DNA from: Guillardia theta CCMP2712
Lineage: Eukaryota; Cryptophyceae; Pyrenomonadales; Geminigeraceae
Reading direction: 5' to 3'
Assembly (NCBI RefSeq): GCF_000315625.1
Contig: NW_005434663.1
Span: 924,666-988,665, forward strand
DNA: 64,000 bases
Every line of letters begins with the position of its first letter. Position 1 is the first letter of the stretch. This document shows, piece after piece, positions 45,195-57,149 of the stretch. The notes beneath the pieces were generated by a model. The model searched no databases. It was not told the DNA's origin and worked only from the letters and a program-made list of their open reading frames with translations. The position numbers were made by a program, and so were the translations under genes.

Positions 45195-47355
45195 ATGCCT
45201 TTCAAAGTGCCAATATGCTCTTTCAACGATGGTTCAACAGTCAATTTGTCCCCTGGAACTGACAATGTCATTTACAACGCCCTATCTTCTGCATCAGCAA
45301 ATACCACATTCATTCTTGCACCAGGAGATTATCACGAAACAAAGCAGCTTACACTGTCAAAGCCAGGCATTATTCTTTGTTGCCAAGCCGACAATCTTGT
45401 AGATGGGAGACACAGCTGCAGGATAATGATTCCAGCTGATTTGGATGGAGAAACGTTTTGCCGGATTTGTGCACAGAACTGCAAATTGTTGAACATCGCG
45501 ATCCAAGCCGAGACAACGGAAAGAAAAGAACCGTCGAAGTCTATCGTGACGATAGAGAAAGAATGCAATGCAGAAATTCTAGGCTGTCTCTTCTCTTGTG
45601 GATTGAATATGGGCCTCGATATCGCTGGAAATTCTAGGCCGTCGATTGAAGAATGCATCATCGAGGAGGCTCGCTGGTGAGAGCAGTTGTGAATTTCGAG
45701 AAAAGTTGATTACTTACTGTTGTTTGTACAGTGGAGCTATCTTGCGAGGAAAGGCAAGCCCGGTGATCTCCCACTGTACCATTCGAAGGTGCTCATCGTG
45801 CTGCTTCAAAGTTATGGACGAAGCCTCCGGAATCTGCTCGGAGAATGTACTCGAAGAAAGTTTTGATTCTTGTATATGGGCTGGGGGACAGTCCACAACC
45901 ACCTTTCGGAAGAATATGATTGGAGATACAGAAGGTTGTGCAATTATGCTGGCAGAATATGCCAAGGTCACGGTGGAAGAAAACTCCATTGGAGGAAAAC
46001 ACGTCAATGGCCTCCAAGCTGGTGACTACGCTGATTGCATCGTGAAAAACAACACCATAACTAAAAGCTCTGGAAGTGGGATGGTCCTTCATGATCACTC
46101 AACAGGTTTCTTTACGAGCAACCAGATCATTGGATCAAGCCTAGCAGGTGTTGGTATCAGAGACCACTCAGAACCTGTTTTCAGCCTCAATTCCATTTCT
46201 GAAGGCCTTGGCAGCGGTTTAGTGCTCCTTGGAAATGGCTGCGGTGTGATTGAAAGAAACAGAATCTTCAAGAACAGATGTGCAGGAATCGGCTTGAAGG
46301 GATTCTCCCAGGCATTGTTTGAGAGCAATGTTGTTTCTGCTAATGAAGGATACGGTATCTGGTTACAAGACGATTCTAGCGGTTCTTTCCAGAACAATTC
46401 TATTGAAGGAAACGGAAAAGCAGGCTTTGCTGTTAGTCATCGCGCTCATCCACACGTGTATGGGAACTCGATCGTTGGAGGAAAGCAGATTGGAATTCTC
46501 TTGCAGAATGATGCAACTGGTGACTTTGAAAACAACAAGATTTCGTCGAACCGGACAACCAACGTACTCTTGTTAGGCCGCTGCAAGGGGGTTTTCATCA
46601 AGAATCATGTCAGCGATAGTGCTGGTGGTGGAGTGCTTTTCAGAGGAGATAGCAAGTGTATCCTGAAGAGGAACATGATCGAGGGCAACAACCGTGCAAA
46701 CGTTGCTGTTTTGGATCGATCTCAGCCATTTTTGGAGGAGAATGTCATCCAAGGAGGGAATGGCAGAGGAATAGTTGTAACCGGTAACTCTGCCGGAGAA
46801 TACGTGGGCAACATAGTGAGAATGCATCATCTAGCCGGAGTTTACGTCGGTGGAAATGCAGAGCCCAAGATGGTGTGCAATATTGTTGCCGACTCTGGAG
46901 CTTCGGGTGTCGTTGTTGAAGATCATGCTCGTGGATGCTTCTCAGACAACTCCATGATTGGGAACGCCAGCGCAGCTGTCGCTGTCCAAGGGTACGCTTC
47001 ACCTAAGATGGAGAGAAATGTGGTTCTGCACAATGGCAGGGGTGGCATCTGGCTCGGTGAAAAGGCGAGCGGCGTGTTCGATGGTAACTACGTGGAAGAG
47101 TCGAAGTCGGGCTGGAGGATCGGGCATGAAGTCACTGCCAAAGTTCTCCAGATTCCCAAGAATGCGTCTAAGTGCTATTCTGCAGACGAGTTCCAGGATC
47201 GCATCATCCAGGCGATCAAGGGCTGCACATCGTGCATTCATTCTGAGAAGATCGTGCTTGTGGAGAACCCTGGGGGCTCGTGTGCCATTCCAGCTCTTGG
47301 CACCTCAGTCGCTGAGAACTGGCCGGCGGTCTCAGTGCAGAACGTTGCTGGTTGA
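45195..47355 (+). CDS. Right-handed parallel beta-helix (NosD/CASH-type) repeat protein
   Basis: 701 residues, two exons (45195-45676 and 45732-47355; 55-base intron) closing on TGA. From about residue 40 onward the sequence is built of about 22-24-residue coils with 'N-x-I-x-G/N ... G-I/V-x-V/L-x-x-x-S/A-x-x-x-x-x-x-N' (for example NNKISSNRTTNVLLLG, ENVIQGGNGRGIVVTG, NSMIGNASAAVAVQG). This is the CASH/NosD pectate-lyase-like fold also found in FBXO11. I see no F-box and no signal peptide. The first 40 residues resemble the cap that precedes such helices (SSASANTTFILAPGDYHE). Probable role is carbohydrate or protein-surface binding; enzymatic activity cannot be inferred. The C-terminus has scattered Cys (CTSC). 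Confidence 0.85.
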
Positions 47356-47537
47356 ACGAGTGCTGCTGGTGGGATTTCCAACCCGTTTGGAATTAACGAG
47401 CTGTGAGATGCTCGATTTTTTTTTCTGCAACTCTCGATTTTTTTGCTGCAACTATGATGAAAGTGTTTTGTGTACCAAATGTAATCTGGTTTTATTGTAC
47501 TATGAATATTATCTTCTAATACATGCTGAAAGACAAC

Positions 47538-47989
47538 TCAAGCCTTGAGCTCGGCTTCAAACTTCCTCCTCACACTCAGTGCAGCATCGAACAAGTTCAG
47601 GTCCATCCCATCAACATTTCGCGCCACACGGACTCTGAGGGTCGGACGATCCTGACGACTCCAGTCAGTACTGAAAGCGACCTGGCTCCCTACAAGGATC
47701 ACCTCAGACGTCTCGACCTCGCCTATCATCATGTACAATGATCCGTCCTTGATCACCAGCTGCTCGCCCAAGAGCGAAGCATCTACCTGCAGCCGTCGGT
47801 CTCGGAACTCAGCGGTGAAGGTGTTGCCTGAGACATGAGAAAGACTTTCGCACCGTCAATTCCTCATAACACATACAAGAATCTCAACAGACAGAACACT
47901 CACAAGCCAAAAGTTCGAACTGACTTGGTAGATGGGTCTTGCAGGATCTCTTCAATGTATCTGATCGCTCCATGACCGGGCAGCTCCAT
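47538..47989 (-). CDS. TEN1-like subunit of the CST telomere complex
   Basis: Small OB-fold protein expected to act with CTC1 and STN1 at telomeres and stalled forks. Exon 1 starts at 47989 (MELPGHGAIRYIEEI, then SVRTFG). The last exon (about 47538-47830) encodes VDASLLGEQLVIKDGSLYMM, IGEVE, LRVRVARNVDGMDLNLFDAA and RRKFEAELKA. The order MELxPG...SVRxxG...GSLYxxxGE...DGMDLxLxxxAL is that of TEN1. The exon junction is not resolved: GTGAGT after TTTGGCTT leaves the wrong phase, and a GC donor (G|GCTTGT) or a missed micro-exon would fix it. RPA3 was considered, but the GSLY...GMDL C-terminus fits TEN1 better. The gene converges with the beta-helix gene at 183 bases. Confidence 0.65.
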
Positions 47990-48109
47990 AGCACCTTGTG
48001 ATTTTGAGAGATCTGAAGGCAAGAGAGCGAGACAAAGGAGATGGAAAGAATCGAGCCCGAGGAAGAGGATGCTCGGAGATAAGAGCAAGTTTCAGACACA
48101 AGGAATGAC

Positions 48110-48163
48110 GGTGAGGGCGGGAAGGGCGGTGAGGGCGGTGAGGGCGGTGAGGGCGGGGATGGA
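48110..48163. repeat. Short GGGCGGTGA tandem repeat
   Basis: About five copies of a 9-base GTGAGGGCG unit, just upstream of the TEN1-like start codon. Confidence 0.85.
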
Positions 48164-48301
48164 GGAAGATGGAGTGCAAATCTGGGAAGAATGGCAAGGG
48201 GAGCAGGGGTACTGAATTTTACTTCAAGGCCATTCCATGGTTGTTACACCTAGGGGGTGGGGGGTTCTGGTAGGCAAATCGAACTGGTTTGTTCAGCAGC
48301 T

Positions 48302-49040
48302 ATGACGATAGTGGAGGAGTTGAACGAGCATGGCGGCAAGAAGGAGGAGATGGCGAAGGAGATCGCTTCCACGCAGAGACCCCGAGAACCTGAACCCTCG
48401 CATGCTTCAAGAGCGGGGAGACCGCATGTGCTGCCTTCGCTGCCTCAAGTGCTTCCCTTGACCGAGTTATGCATCAGATCCATCTGTGACAGCAAGCTGA
48501 GGTAGCCCCTCACTCTTTGCATGTTTCTCAGGACACCCTTCCTCGTGCATCGATATCTTTCGTACTCGATGATCTCACCTTCCCAGCCTTCTTTGCCCCT
48601 CGTGACACACGCATATTCAATTTTGACTCATAGTTACAGCTTTTGTGAATCTCTGGAAAATGTGCCAGACCATCTTGTGGTAAGCAAAAGCAGAAGTGAT
48701 ATGGCAGCTATATTGACGTGTTCCAACAGGTAGACATGTTAGCAAGAATACTGAGAAAAGGAGCTTTGAACTTGACGCTGGCCAGGAAGTTTCAAACTTC
48801 AACATGCCCGGAGGTTTTCCCAGATGAGCTTTGTTGTAGCTCGACTGACAGGTCCACCAGGTGAGCGAATTCGCTCGAGATTGCATAAAAAGGCTGCATG
48901 AAGCGGAGATAAGTGCAGGGCCCTTGACACCCAAGGTTGTTGGAGGTTCTTGGAGGCTCCAGGAGACTGAAGGGTTTGCAGGGCTATGGTTGTCGATTCT
49001 GATGTCGGAAGGTGATGAAGATGATCGTGATTTCATCTAG
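48302..49040 (+). CDS. 170-aa protein of unknown function
   Basis: Exons 48302-48501, 48640-48679, 48730-48813 and 48852-49040 close exactly on TAG. The intron at 48814-48851 is only 38 bases. The N-terminus is a polar charged segment (MTIVEELNEHGGKKEEM). It is followed by a helical domain, LTELCIRSICDSKL, then SFCESLENVPDHLVVDMLARIL. The layout 'L-x-x-L-C ... I ... L-x-x-x-P-x-x-L' resembles the leading repeat of Rad7/AMN1-like and F-box LRR proteins. The C-terminus is WRLQETEGFAGLWLSIL plus an acidic end (SEGDEDDRDFI). No domain I can name with confidence. It lies divergent to the TEN1-like gene, about 310 bases apart across a GGGCGGTGA-repeat stretch. Confidence 0.6.
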
Positions 49041-50533
49041 ATGTTGGTCAACAAGAGATGAGATGACGTTCTCATGGTCTGTTTGCAAAGGTTGATCTTA
49101 ACTTCCTGGTGTGCTCCTTTCTTTGTTGAGATGTCCGAGGGGAGGAAGCGTGTGGTGAAGGTTAGAGCCCAGATCTCAGATGCAAAATGATGTTGGGCAA
49201 ATGCTGTTTTTCGACAATGTGAGAAGCAGTTGTGAACGAAGGGACTGTCAGAGTTGGAACAAGATGAATTCAATTTCATCAAGTCGACATGTGAGATGAA
49301 AGTGAAGGTCGATTACAAGGCCTTCACAGAAACACAAAACACCTAAGTGCATGAGTAAGCAAATGAATCGAAGATGCAAAGACAAGTGGAAATAGAAACA
49401 AGAAAGGGATTCTAACATCACCAGAACAATGACTCGTAAAGAATCAGCAATCATCCTATGTGGAACATTCTTAGAAATGGAGGAATCAAACAAAGCTCTC
49501 TGATTACCCATATTCCCTGAAACGAAATCGAGAAGGCCTTGCATTTCAGGAATATTTGCCTCACTGTCGATCTAATAACAGTGAAAGTAACACCGGAATC
49601 GACCTCATAAGGACGGTTACCGTAATCATTCCCTCTCAGGCTTGCACTGTCCAAAAATGTTGATCTTCGAGTTGGTTTCGGAATCTATTCCATCATGGTT
49701 TGAACTTACGGGATAACCTTCATAATCGTGATCATCATCGGCATCCGATAATCATTACTGACACGTGTAATCATTCAATTCATGTCACTATCGAAATCGA
49801 AATGCAGTCATCTCCTGAGTAGATTGTCGAGGCCGGGCGGCTGTTGAGGCGAACCCGTGGCGCTACCAGTAAAGCCTGTCCCACCCTTTTCCGGTATTTG
49901 GCAGGGGTAGGGGTCCTCGTGCTTCCGGAAATAGAGCTGCGCCATGTTCGCCCTTCTCCTCCGCTATGCAGGTCAGCGGTAGATGTCTTGAGTGTTTCAG
50001 CCTCGTGCTGACGATGGCAACACGTGTTTAATTGCAATCGCACAACCTATCGCGTCTCCCTGCGTTAGTTCTTTCTATTGTCACTGATCAAGTCGGAATG
50101 CACTACCTTGTTCGGATGCTTGTTTGCTAAGACGTTGAAAGATGAAAGTTTTAGCTCGGTATTTGTCACTGACTGTGATCAATGCATATGAAAGCGTATG
50201 AAAATGTTAACTCTATGGGCATCCGGCCACCTTGCCGATAGAGCCCTCGTTGACAAATCGCTTCAGGTCCTGCCACCATCAGCCAATTAGATGAGTACAG
50301 CGTCAGCCAAGCTCAGGGCCAGAGCGACGTGCGATCATACGACCAGGTCTGCTTCAGCTGAAAACGTGCTCACAGTCTGAAGGTGTTTGCAGGGCTATCA
50401 GTCTGGATTCATGGAGGGAGTCACCTCCACCGGCTTCGGTGCTTGCCCTCCCGGAGAAGGCTGTAAGTAAGCAGCGAGCGATGAAGAGACATTCGAGAGT
50501 TGGAGACTCAAGCAGAACATTAGCTGCAAGTTA
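49041..50533. other. 1.5-kb region without a supported gene
   Basis: AT-richer than its surroundings. Several short - strand open frames (49037-49282, 49248-49654) lack convincing splice joins or similarity. It may hold 3' UTRs of the converging neighbours. Nothing else seen. Confidence 0.4.
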
Positions 50534-53500
50534 TTACATGGCCTTTACTTTGTAATCGGACCCCTTCTGCTGCGCTAAAGCATTCAAGGAGCGTATGTTC
50601 CTCCAGTACGATGAAGTTGCAGGAAGACGAGTGGAAGTCGCCATGGGCAGGTGAATGCATCTTGCTTCGAAGAACCAAGAGGACACGCGAAAACCGACCA
50701 AACTACTACCCAGCTGTCTCTTTGCAACTTGGATCAGTCCATCTGCACTCTTGAGAGCTTTCTCCACTTGCATCCTCCGTAAGTTGAAGAAAGTTCCCAT
50801 GAGCGCCGGGGGAACATGAAGAAATGCCTGATCCGACGCATCGCCCCTGCCGATGACGTTGAGAAGTAGAGTTTGCTCCTTCCTCAGTCTCGAGGACACC
50901 AACGACCTCCTCTCCTCCACGCAGTGAAACAAGAGCGTGCTCGCATTCGCTGTCCACCTCGTCACTTTCCACCTACGCACTTCGGCTCTCCTCAAGGTCG
51001 TTGTGTGTCGAACACCTGAGAAGAAATACTTCTTCCAGAGCAGGAGATTGAAGTAAGCGTTCTTGTAGATGAAGCAATCCACAGACTCCTTGTTTGCTCT
51101 TTGCCTCCAAATCACTCGCTTCTTCATGAAGTCGAAACACCTTGCCTTCGTCCGCATCTCACGCTTGACGCGACAGAGGGCGAGAGCTTTGTTTCGGGCG
51201 TATCTTTCTTGATGTGTTTCGATCCAACTAAGCAGCACAAACTTCTTGCTTCTGAAGAACTCAGCTGTTGTTGGTATCGCCAACTCCTTGTTTCCGTCGT
51301 TCCAATTGTTCATGGCGTTGCTCAACCGGAAAGCCAGGACTTGTCGCCTAAGAACTTTGTTCTTTAGACCAAAGGTCGTGTAATTGAATTGAATTTCAAG
51401 CGCTTGGAGCCAGCAAACAAAGCTGAAGCAAATCAGAGGTGTATGAGCAATCAAAAGAGATGTAACCTGCGATGCTTCAGTTTCAGAGGTCTGTACTTGT
51501 GTATGGATTTTTCTAGGCTCATGAATTCGCTGCATCGGAGAACCAACCTTCGAAGATACGCTCGGTTCATAATCTGCCAGAGCGTCACACTGGAGGCTCT
51601 TTCAAGCACTATGTTTCCTTTCTCAGTCGGATCCGAAAGACAGGCTTCCGCATGAGGGCCCAGCACCTCAAGAACACCTAACAGGTATCTCCGTCACGCT
51701 GACGCACCTCACTTGCTGCTCACCGTTCTGCTCCGATCCTTGTTAACGGATTCGTACACCGACGTGATCCGACTGACAGCCAGAGCAAAGAGAGTCCTGA
51801 TGGATTTGATCGTCTTGCTCCACTTGTCATTTTCTTTCTCCATGATTTCACTCAAGATCTTTCTCTGCTCTTCGATGCGATCAATCGACTCTACGAACCG
51901 TGTCAGATCCTTGGACGAGAGCATATCCGCATGAATCACCATTTTCTCTCGCTCGATGATAACTATCCATCTCTGAAATACTTGTTTCGTGTTGAGTTTT
52001 CAACTTCATAATCCATGTGATCTGTGAAATACCCGTGAGAAGCAGAAACGACGAAGCAAAGGAAAACCTCCTGGCCGATTGCTTCTCTCTTTGCCTGATG
52101 AATCATCTTTCTTTTTTCGTTCTTCAACTGAGGCGGCCAAGATATCAGACAATGACATTGACAGAAACAAGGCAGGATCAAGTTACATAGTAGATCATAT
52201 CTTCGCTCAAATCTTCATCCAGCGAATCTTTTCTTTTCAAGGTTTTCTTTTTCCAAAGAAAAATCATTTCTTCTCGCTATAAATGCAACATACTTACTTC
52301 TTGATTCTCAGCCGATTGTTCCAAGCTCTGGATTTCGAGCAAAGCCTCGAAACACTTACGCATGAACCTCTGGAAGTAGTGATGGAAAGCATAAGCTTTC
52401 TTGCGGTACTCCTCATGGTACTCCATCCATCTTTCAAACATGACAGGGAGGAGCCTCATGTAAAGAAGTCGAACAACTTTACGAGTGTACAAGTCTTTTC
52501 GCTTGAAAGACTCGTAGATCTCGGTGCAATCGAACAGATATCCTAATCCCATGAATCGATGGGCTGGCATCTTGAACTCATAGACAGTTTCATCATCCAA
52601 CTTGAACAGAAGATAACTGCAGCCAAGAGCCTTACAAGGAGCGTAATAATTTCGTTCAACAGCACCTTCGCTTCCTCAGCTTCTTCGAGCACTTCCCCCA
52701 GAAATAAAGGGTACGAAATCTAACATGTGATCAGACCTTGACACCCGATATGTCTTTGATAGAACACTTACGCATGGTGCTTGATCGTATCAAGAGCCCG
52801 GTGGTACACCTCTCGGAAAAATGTCTTGTTGTTTTGCTGTCACAGAGTCAGGTTGCAAGCCGACAATCTGAGACAACAAACATAGGCTTTCCAAATCCTA
52901 AGATAAGACTTCATGCAATTTGTTCTAGAGAAATACTGGCAGTAACAAAGAAAATTCCAGAGATGAAACGATCGAATCCAGACAAAGTGACTGTAAACAT
53001 TCTGAAGGTCCTGCGCCTTCTCTTGAGATATGTTCCTTTCGCTCAGCTTCAACCACAAGTCATTCCGAGCAACATTGCATGAGCTGCTACCTTAATTCTC
53101 CACGCGATGATCCAGAAAGACATCAAGCTCCTCGCTCCCTTCACTTGACGGTCTCTCTGCAGCACCACGCGCTTCCAAAGCCCGAGCAGCACCTTTCTCC
53201 TCTGATCGCGTCGCAGACTTCGATTTCGAATGAAGTTCCTGAACTTCTTCATCTGCCTTTGCCTGTGTCAGTGATGTTACAAACATCTTGTCTGCATACT
53301 TGCGGCAAATCCATCGGTTTTGAATTCTCCTGGCTGCCTTGTGCTTTTCTAACGTGTTGAGTTGCTCTTCTTTCCATATCGTCTTCTTGACATCCGGCAG
53401 CAGCCCCGAGAGAGGAGCCCCGTGAGTTTCCCGATACACCTGAGGTCATCAAGCTGAGAAACTCCTCACGGTCCAGCTGGGGTCTTACCAGCCTGTAGAC

Positions 53501-54023
53501 TTCTTCTTCTTTTGGGCTACTCGCGTCCATCCCCAGACGCATCATGATCCTCCTCATGCCCTGCTGGCTCTTCCTCCTTGGTCGACTTCGCTGGCGTCAG
53601 CCCGCAAACTCCGGGGTCTCAGCTCAAGTTCACCTCTCCCTTCTCGGCTCGTCGCTGCTCAGCTCTGGCGAGGGCTTCATCGACCGCAGCCTTCCCCATG
53701 GCACAGCACGAGGAGAAGAGCCCGAGGAGTTTGAGGGCCTGCGGAGGGTCAGAGGGGGCAGAAGAAGGGCAACTCTCACCTTCTCGCGGCATTCAGCTCT
53801 TCCAGGAACTCAGATCTTGGTTTGGATAACATGTTTGAGATAGTAGATTTGCTGCTGCTTTCAAGCATCTCTTGTAGCTGACAAGGCAAGGTTGCTGGTG
53901 TTTTACAAGTGAAAGTGACAATACCTGAGAGTACTTGCTTGACGGTACCCTTGAAGTTGAGAAGCTTGGAGAGGTGATTTCTGGTAGAAACCCATGTCTG
54001 TCCATGCGTTCTTGCTCCATCAT
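50534..54023 (-). CDS. SFI1-like protein with Trp/centrin-binding-type repeats and IQ motif
   Basis: Start ATG ATG at 54023 (MMEQERMDRHGFLPEI). First exon 53934-54023, second near 53780-53870 (MLESSSKSTISNMLSKPR). Then an EF-hand-like helix (LDREEFLSLM), an IQ-like motif (AARRIQNRWICRKYADK), and a long run of basic helices with regularly spaced Trp: LLGLWKRVVLQR, LMSFWIIAWRIK, VMFERWMEYHEEYRKK, MKKRVIWRQRANKE, NLLLWKKYFF, VRRWKVTRWTANAS. These match the 'L-x7-W-x-x-x' logic of SFI1 repeats, which bind centrin at basal bodies or half-bridges. Stop TAA at 50534-50536. Several middle junctions were not resolved. Predicted basal-body/centriolar scaffold. Confidence 0.65.
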
Positions 54024-54360
54024 GCCGTCAAGCTCTCATCGATTATCGTTGTCGCGAAGCTCCGGGGAGTCTAATCCCCCCATGCATGTAGCCGAAATCA
54101 TCTGATCAGCTTGAATCGCTTTTGCTACATAGGTGAGATCATCTTCGTTGTTTCCTGCCTTCCCGCCCTCCTCCTCTCCCCGTCCCTCTCTCTCTCTTCC
54201 CTCCCTCGCCCTTCCCGCCTGCATGTCAGGGCATGTTTCCAACGGTTTGGGGTGAGGGGGTGAGGGGGGCTCGGTACTGTGAACAGGACCTACCGATCCG
54301 AGTCGGAGGGGCGTGTGGTGGAGCTTTTCTAGCGTTTCAAGAGTAATCATTTGAATTATC

Positions 54361-56208
54361 TTAGACGGGTTGAGGAGTAGAGATCGCGATGGGAACAGAA
54401 CCATACTGGTTCGAAGAATACAGCATTTCAGTGTAGGTCGATGTTGCCTTTCCTCGCCGCCGCCTAGACAAGTAAGCGAGGCCGATCATGATGTTCGCGA
54501 TCAGAGCAAGAATCAACAGCCCTCCAGCGAAGCTCATTCCGCTCACTGTGGAGAACTTGCTCTGTCCCGACAAGGAAGATCCAGCAACAGCAAGTGAGAC
54601 AGCTTGACCCTCCTGACCCAGCTCGACGTCTCGGACAGCCTTGCCATGGATCTGATCCCACTGCATCAACGTGTTCATGGAGTCGACCCGAATCTTGAAA
54701 GATGAGCTGCTGGCAAGCTGCTGTTGGATCTCAGACGGCAACTTCGCCTTGACGGTGAAGACTCCAAAGACGGCGGATCCTGTGTCAAAGATGACAGTGA
54801 AGGGCTGCTTCGGCGTTCCAATCGCCAAGTCCATAAAGTACTGAGTTCCTTTCTTGTTGAAGATTGGCACCTGATCGACTTCATCCAGCTTCTTGCTGTG
54901 CTCGGCTGAAAACATGGTCTCTTCACCCTTCAGTAGCTGCAGCTTGGCACGGGGCGCTTGATCGAGTTTGTAATACCCCAACTCATTCTGACCGACGGGG
55001 CTGTACGCCTTGTTCAGCTTTGCGATTCCGATGATGGGTCTTGCTTCGTCCTGCATATCGAACTCCACCATGTACTCGCGGAAGAAGACATCTCCGATCA
55101 GCAGCCCTTGCATGCCATCAGGGGACGGCTGGACGCAAGTCTGATTCGTCTCAGCAAGGAACCAAGAGTGGTAGGGAATCTCAAAGGTGTGACCTCCGAT
55201 GGTGATCCAAAACGACGTGCCTTCATCCCATAGCTCCGTGAAGTCATCGAAGGGACTGTTCTGCAGCTTGCCATTCATTTTGTCACCTGGCATCACAAGA
55301 CATGAAGTTCCCGAGTCCATGATGGCTGGCAGGTACTCCTCGCCTGTTGGGTCCTTGAACTTGAGGAGTTCGACATGATCGCTCTGGGACGGGTGTCCGT
55401 ACTTGAGGGAGGTCACTCCCACTATGAAATCTGTCGAGGACAGAGAAGGTGTGTACAGCATCACGTCCGTGCAGGTAGACGGGTCGTAACCTCCCAGCTG
55501 CAACTCAGCCGCGCTGTCTGTGGAGAAGAACGAGAACTTGCGTGTTAGGGCCTGAGCGTTCGAGTCCTGGACGCCCTTGTCTGTGAGAGCCCAGAGGATG
55601 GGACGAGGAAGCTGTCGTCCCTCGAAGCCTGGCTTCGGTAGGCCAAATCCAAGAATTCCATCCACACCGTTGAAATCAGGACTGTTGCAGTCCGTGATGA
55701 CGCCAAAAGGAGCGAGTCCATGGAAATTGCCCAACTAGAACAAAGATAAAGTCAAGATGCAAGGCACATGATGAATATTTTCAATCAGACTGACTCAGGC
55801 ATCTCGACAGGTCTCCTCTTGAAAATACAACTTTGTCCCATCTTACTACACGTTTGCTCAAACCTCCCCACGCAAGATCTGCACTGTTCATCTATCTCTA
55901 TCTCTCCTTTCTCTGTTTTGCTCTCTTCTCTCGGATGTTCTCCTCTTATGCTGTACCTGGACAATGTCGTGAGCATTGAAGCCCTTCAACTCCGTCCCAT
56001 CGGCATAGGCTAGATCAAACTGCCGAGACGTATCGGGCTTGAACGTCGAGCTGGCAGAAACCTCGAAGTGTCTTGAGTCCTCGGGCCTATAGGCCTCATC
56101 AAAGAGCTGCTGCTTCACAGCTCCCTTTCCCGTTATCTTCCCCTGCACCATCACCACCATGGCGCACACCATCCCAACCGCTGCGCACCGCCATCGGATC
56201 GCAACCAT
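54361..56208 (-). CDS. Pepsin-like (A1) aspartic protease with circularly permuted domain order, type I membrane protein
   Basis: 541 residues from two exons (55957-56208 and 54361-55734) closing on TAA. Start at ATG 56208: signal peptide MVAIRWRCAAVGMVCAMVVM. Normal A1 proteases begin with the first catalytic DTG strand. Here the protein begins with what usually follows it (SSTFKPDTSRQF, YADGTELKG as the flap, DGILGFG), then the C-lobe with AIMDSGTS (Asp near residue 224) and LIGDVFFREYMVEFD. Only after that, near residues 384-405, comes the missing first segment: GTQYFMDLAIGTPKQPF, then FDTGSA. A transmembrane helix (about 484-505) and a basic cytosolic tail (SRRRRGK) end it. Both catalytic Asp and the flap Tyr are present, so activity is plausible. 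Likely a secretory-pathway or surface protease. Confidence 0.85.
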
Positions 56209-56402
56209 GCCCTCCCTCCTTCCCTTTCCGGAAATAGCCCTAGACTCTATATCCATCCAAATGAAATGTGATCTCTAAATTTGGGGGAAATTTTGAAATA
56301 TATCCCGAAATTGTGAAATTGCTTCACTTCAAGTTCGAAATGGCGTGTCTTAAAATTCGTGAATATGATGCAGAGAAGGAAAGGGACCATCGCTTCGTGA
56401 GC

Positions 56403-56680
56403 AGAGACATGTAGAGACAAGAGAGACATGTAGAGATAACAAAGACATGTAGAGATAACAAAGACATGTAGAGACATGTAGAGACAAGAGAGACATGTAG
56501 AGATAACAAAGACATGTAGAGATAACAAAGACATGTAGAGACATGTAGAGACAAGAGAGACATGTAGAGATAACAAAGACATGTAGAGACATGTAGAGAT
56601 AACAGAGACATGTAGAGATAACAGAGACATGTAGAGACAAGAGAGACATGTAGAGACAAGAGAGACATGTAGAGAGCAGA
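56403..56680. repeat. Tandem GACATGTAGAGA repeat (12- and 19-bp units)
   Basis: Mixed units: GACATGTAGAGA alone, plus CAAGAGA or TAACAAA/TAACAGA spacers. About 16 GACATGTAGAGA cores, upstream of the protease gene. Long frames on the - strand reading CLxYLYMS are repeat artefacts. Confidence 0.95.
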
Positions 56681-57149
56681 AAAAGGGGAGTGGAAGGGAT
56701 CAAAGGTGGGGATCCCTACGATGTTAAGGTCAGTCAAGGTCAGAAAGGCTAGCAACTTTCAGCAGACAAGCCAATCATTTCATTCCAGCAAGCGTGCAAG
56801 CAAGCATCTTGCAAGTCAATCAGATACTTGTCAAGAAGGTTCAAATATTTGACTAAGGATATACGCGCTCATTTCAATCCCCAACCCTCCAGGCACTTGC
56901 GGGACGCTAGGATGATACAAGATGATAGATCCTTGCTTTCAGCGATCCGAGAGAACATTTGGTGCTACTCTGCTCAATCATCTGCTTGCCTTGAACCTCA
57001 TATGTAGCCCTGCTGGTGGTGGTAGGAGGCAGGGATTTCAACAAAACAATCTTTGATGGAGGTTGAGTGAAGCAGGGCACAAGGTCATAGATGAGATTCA
57101 TATCAAAGAAAATGTACATGCACGCTTGCTATATCTTGTCTCTGCTGCC
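56681..57149. other. Spacer without supported gene
   Basis: Lies between the protease promoter side and the 3' end of the mucin-like gene. No exon found. Confidence 0.5.

Noticed and set aside
47538-47989. RPA3 assignment for the small OB protein
   Set aside because: The N-terminal MELxPG and C-terminal GSLY...DGMDLxLF match TEN1 better than RPA3.
56247-56755. Cys/Leu/Tyr-rich - strand frames upstream of the protease as its N-terminus
   Set aside because: They are translations of the GACATGTAGAGA minisatellite. A good signal peptide starts at 56208 and needs nothing upstream.
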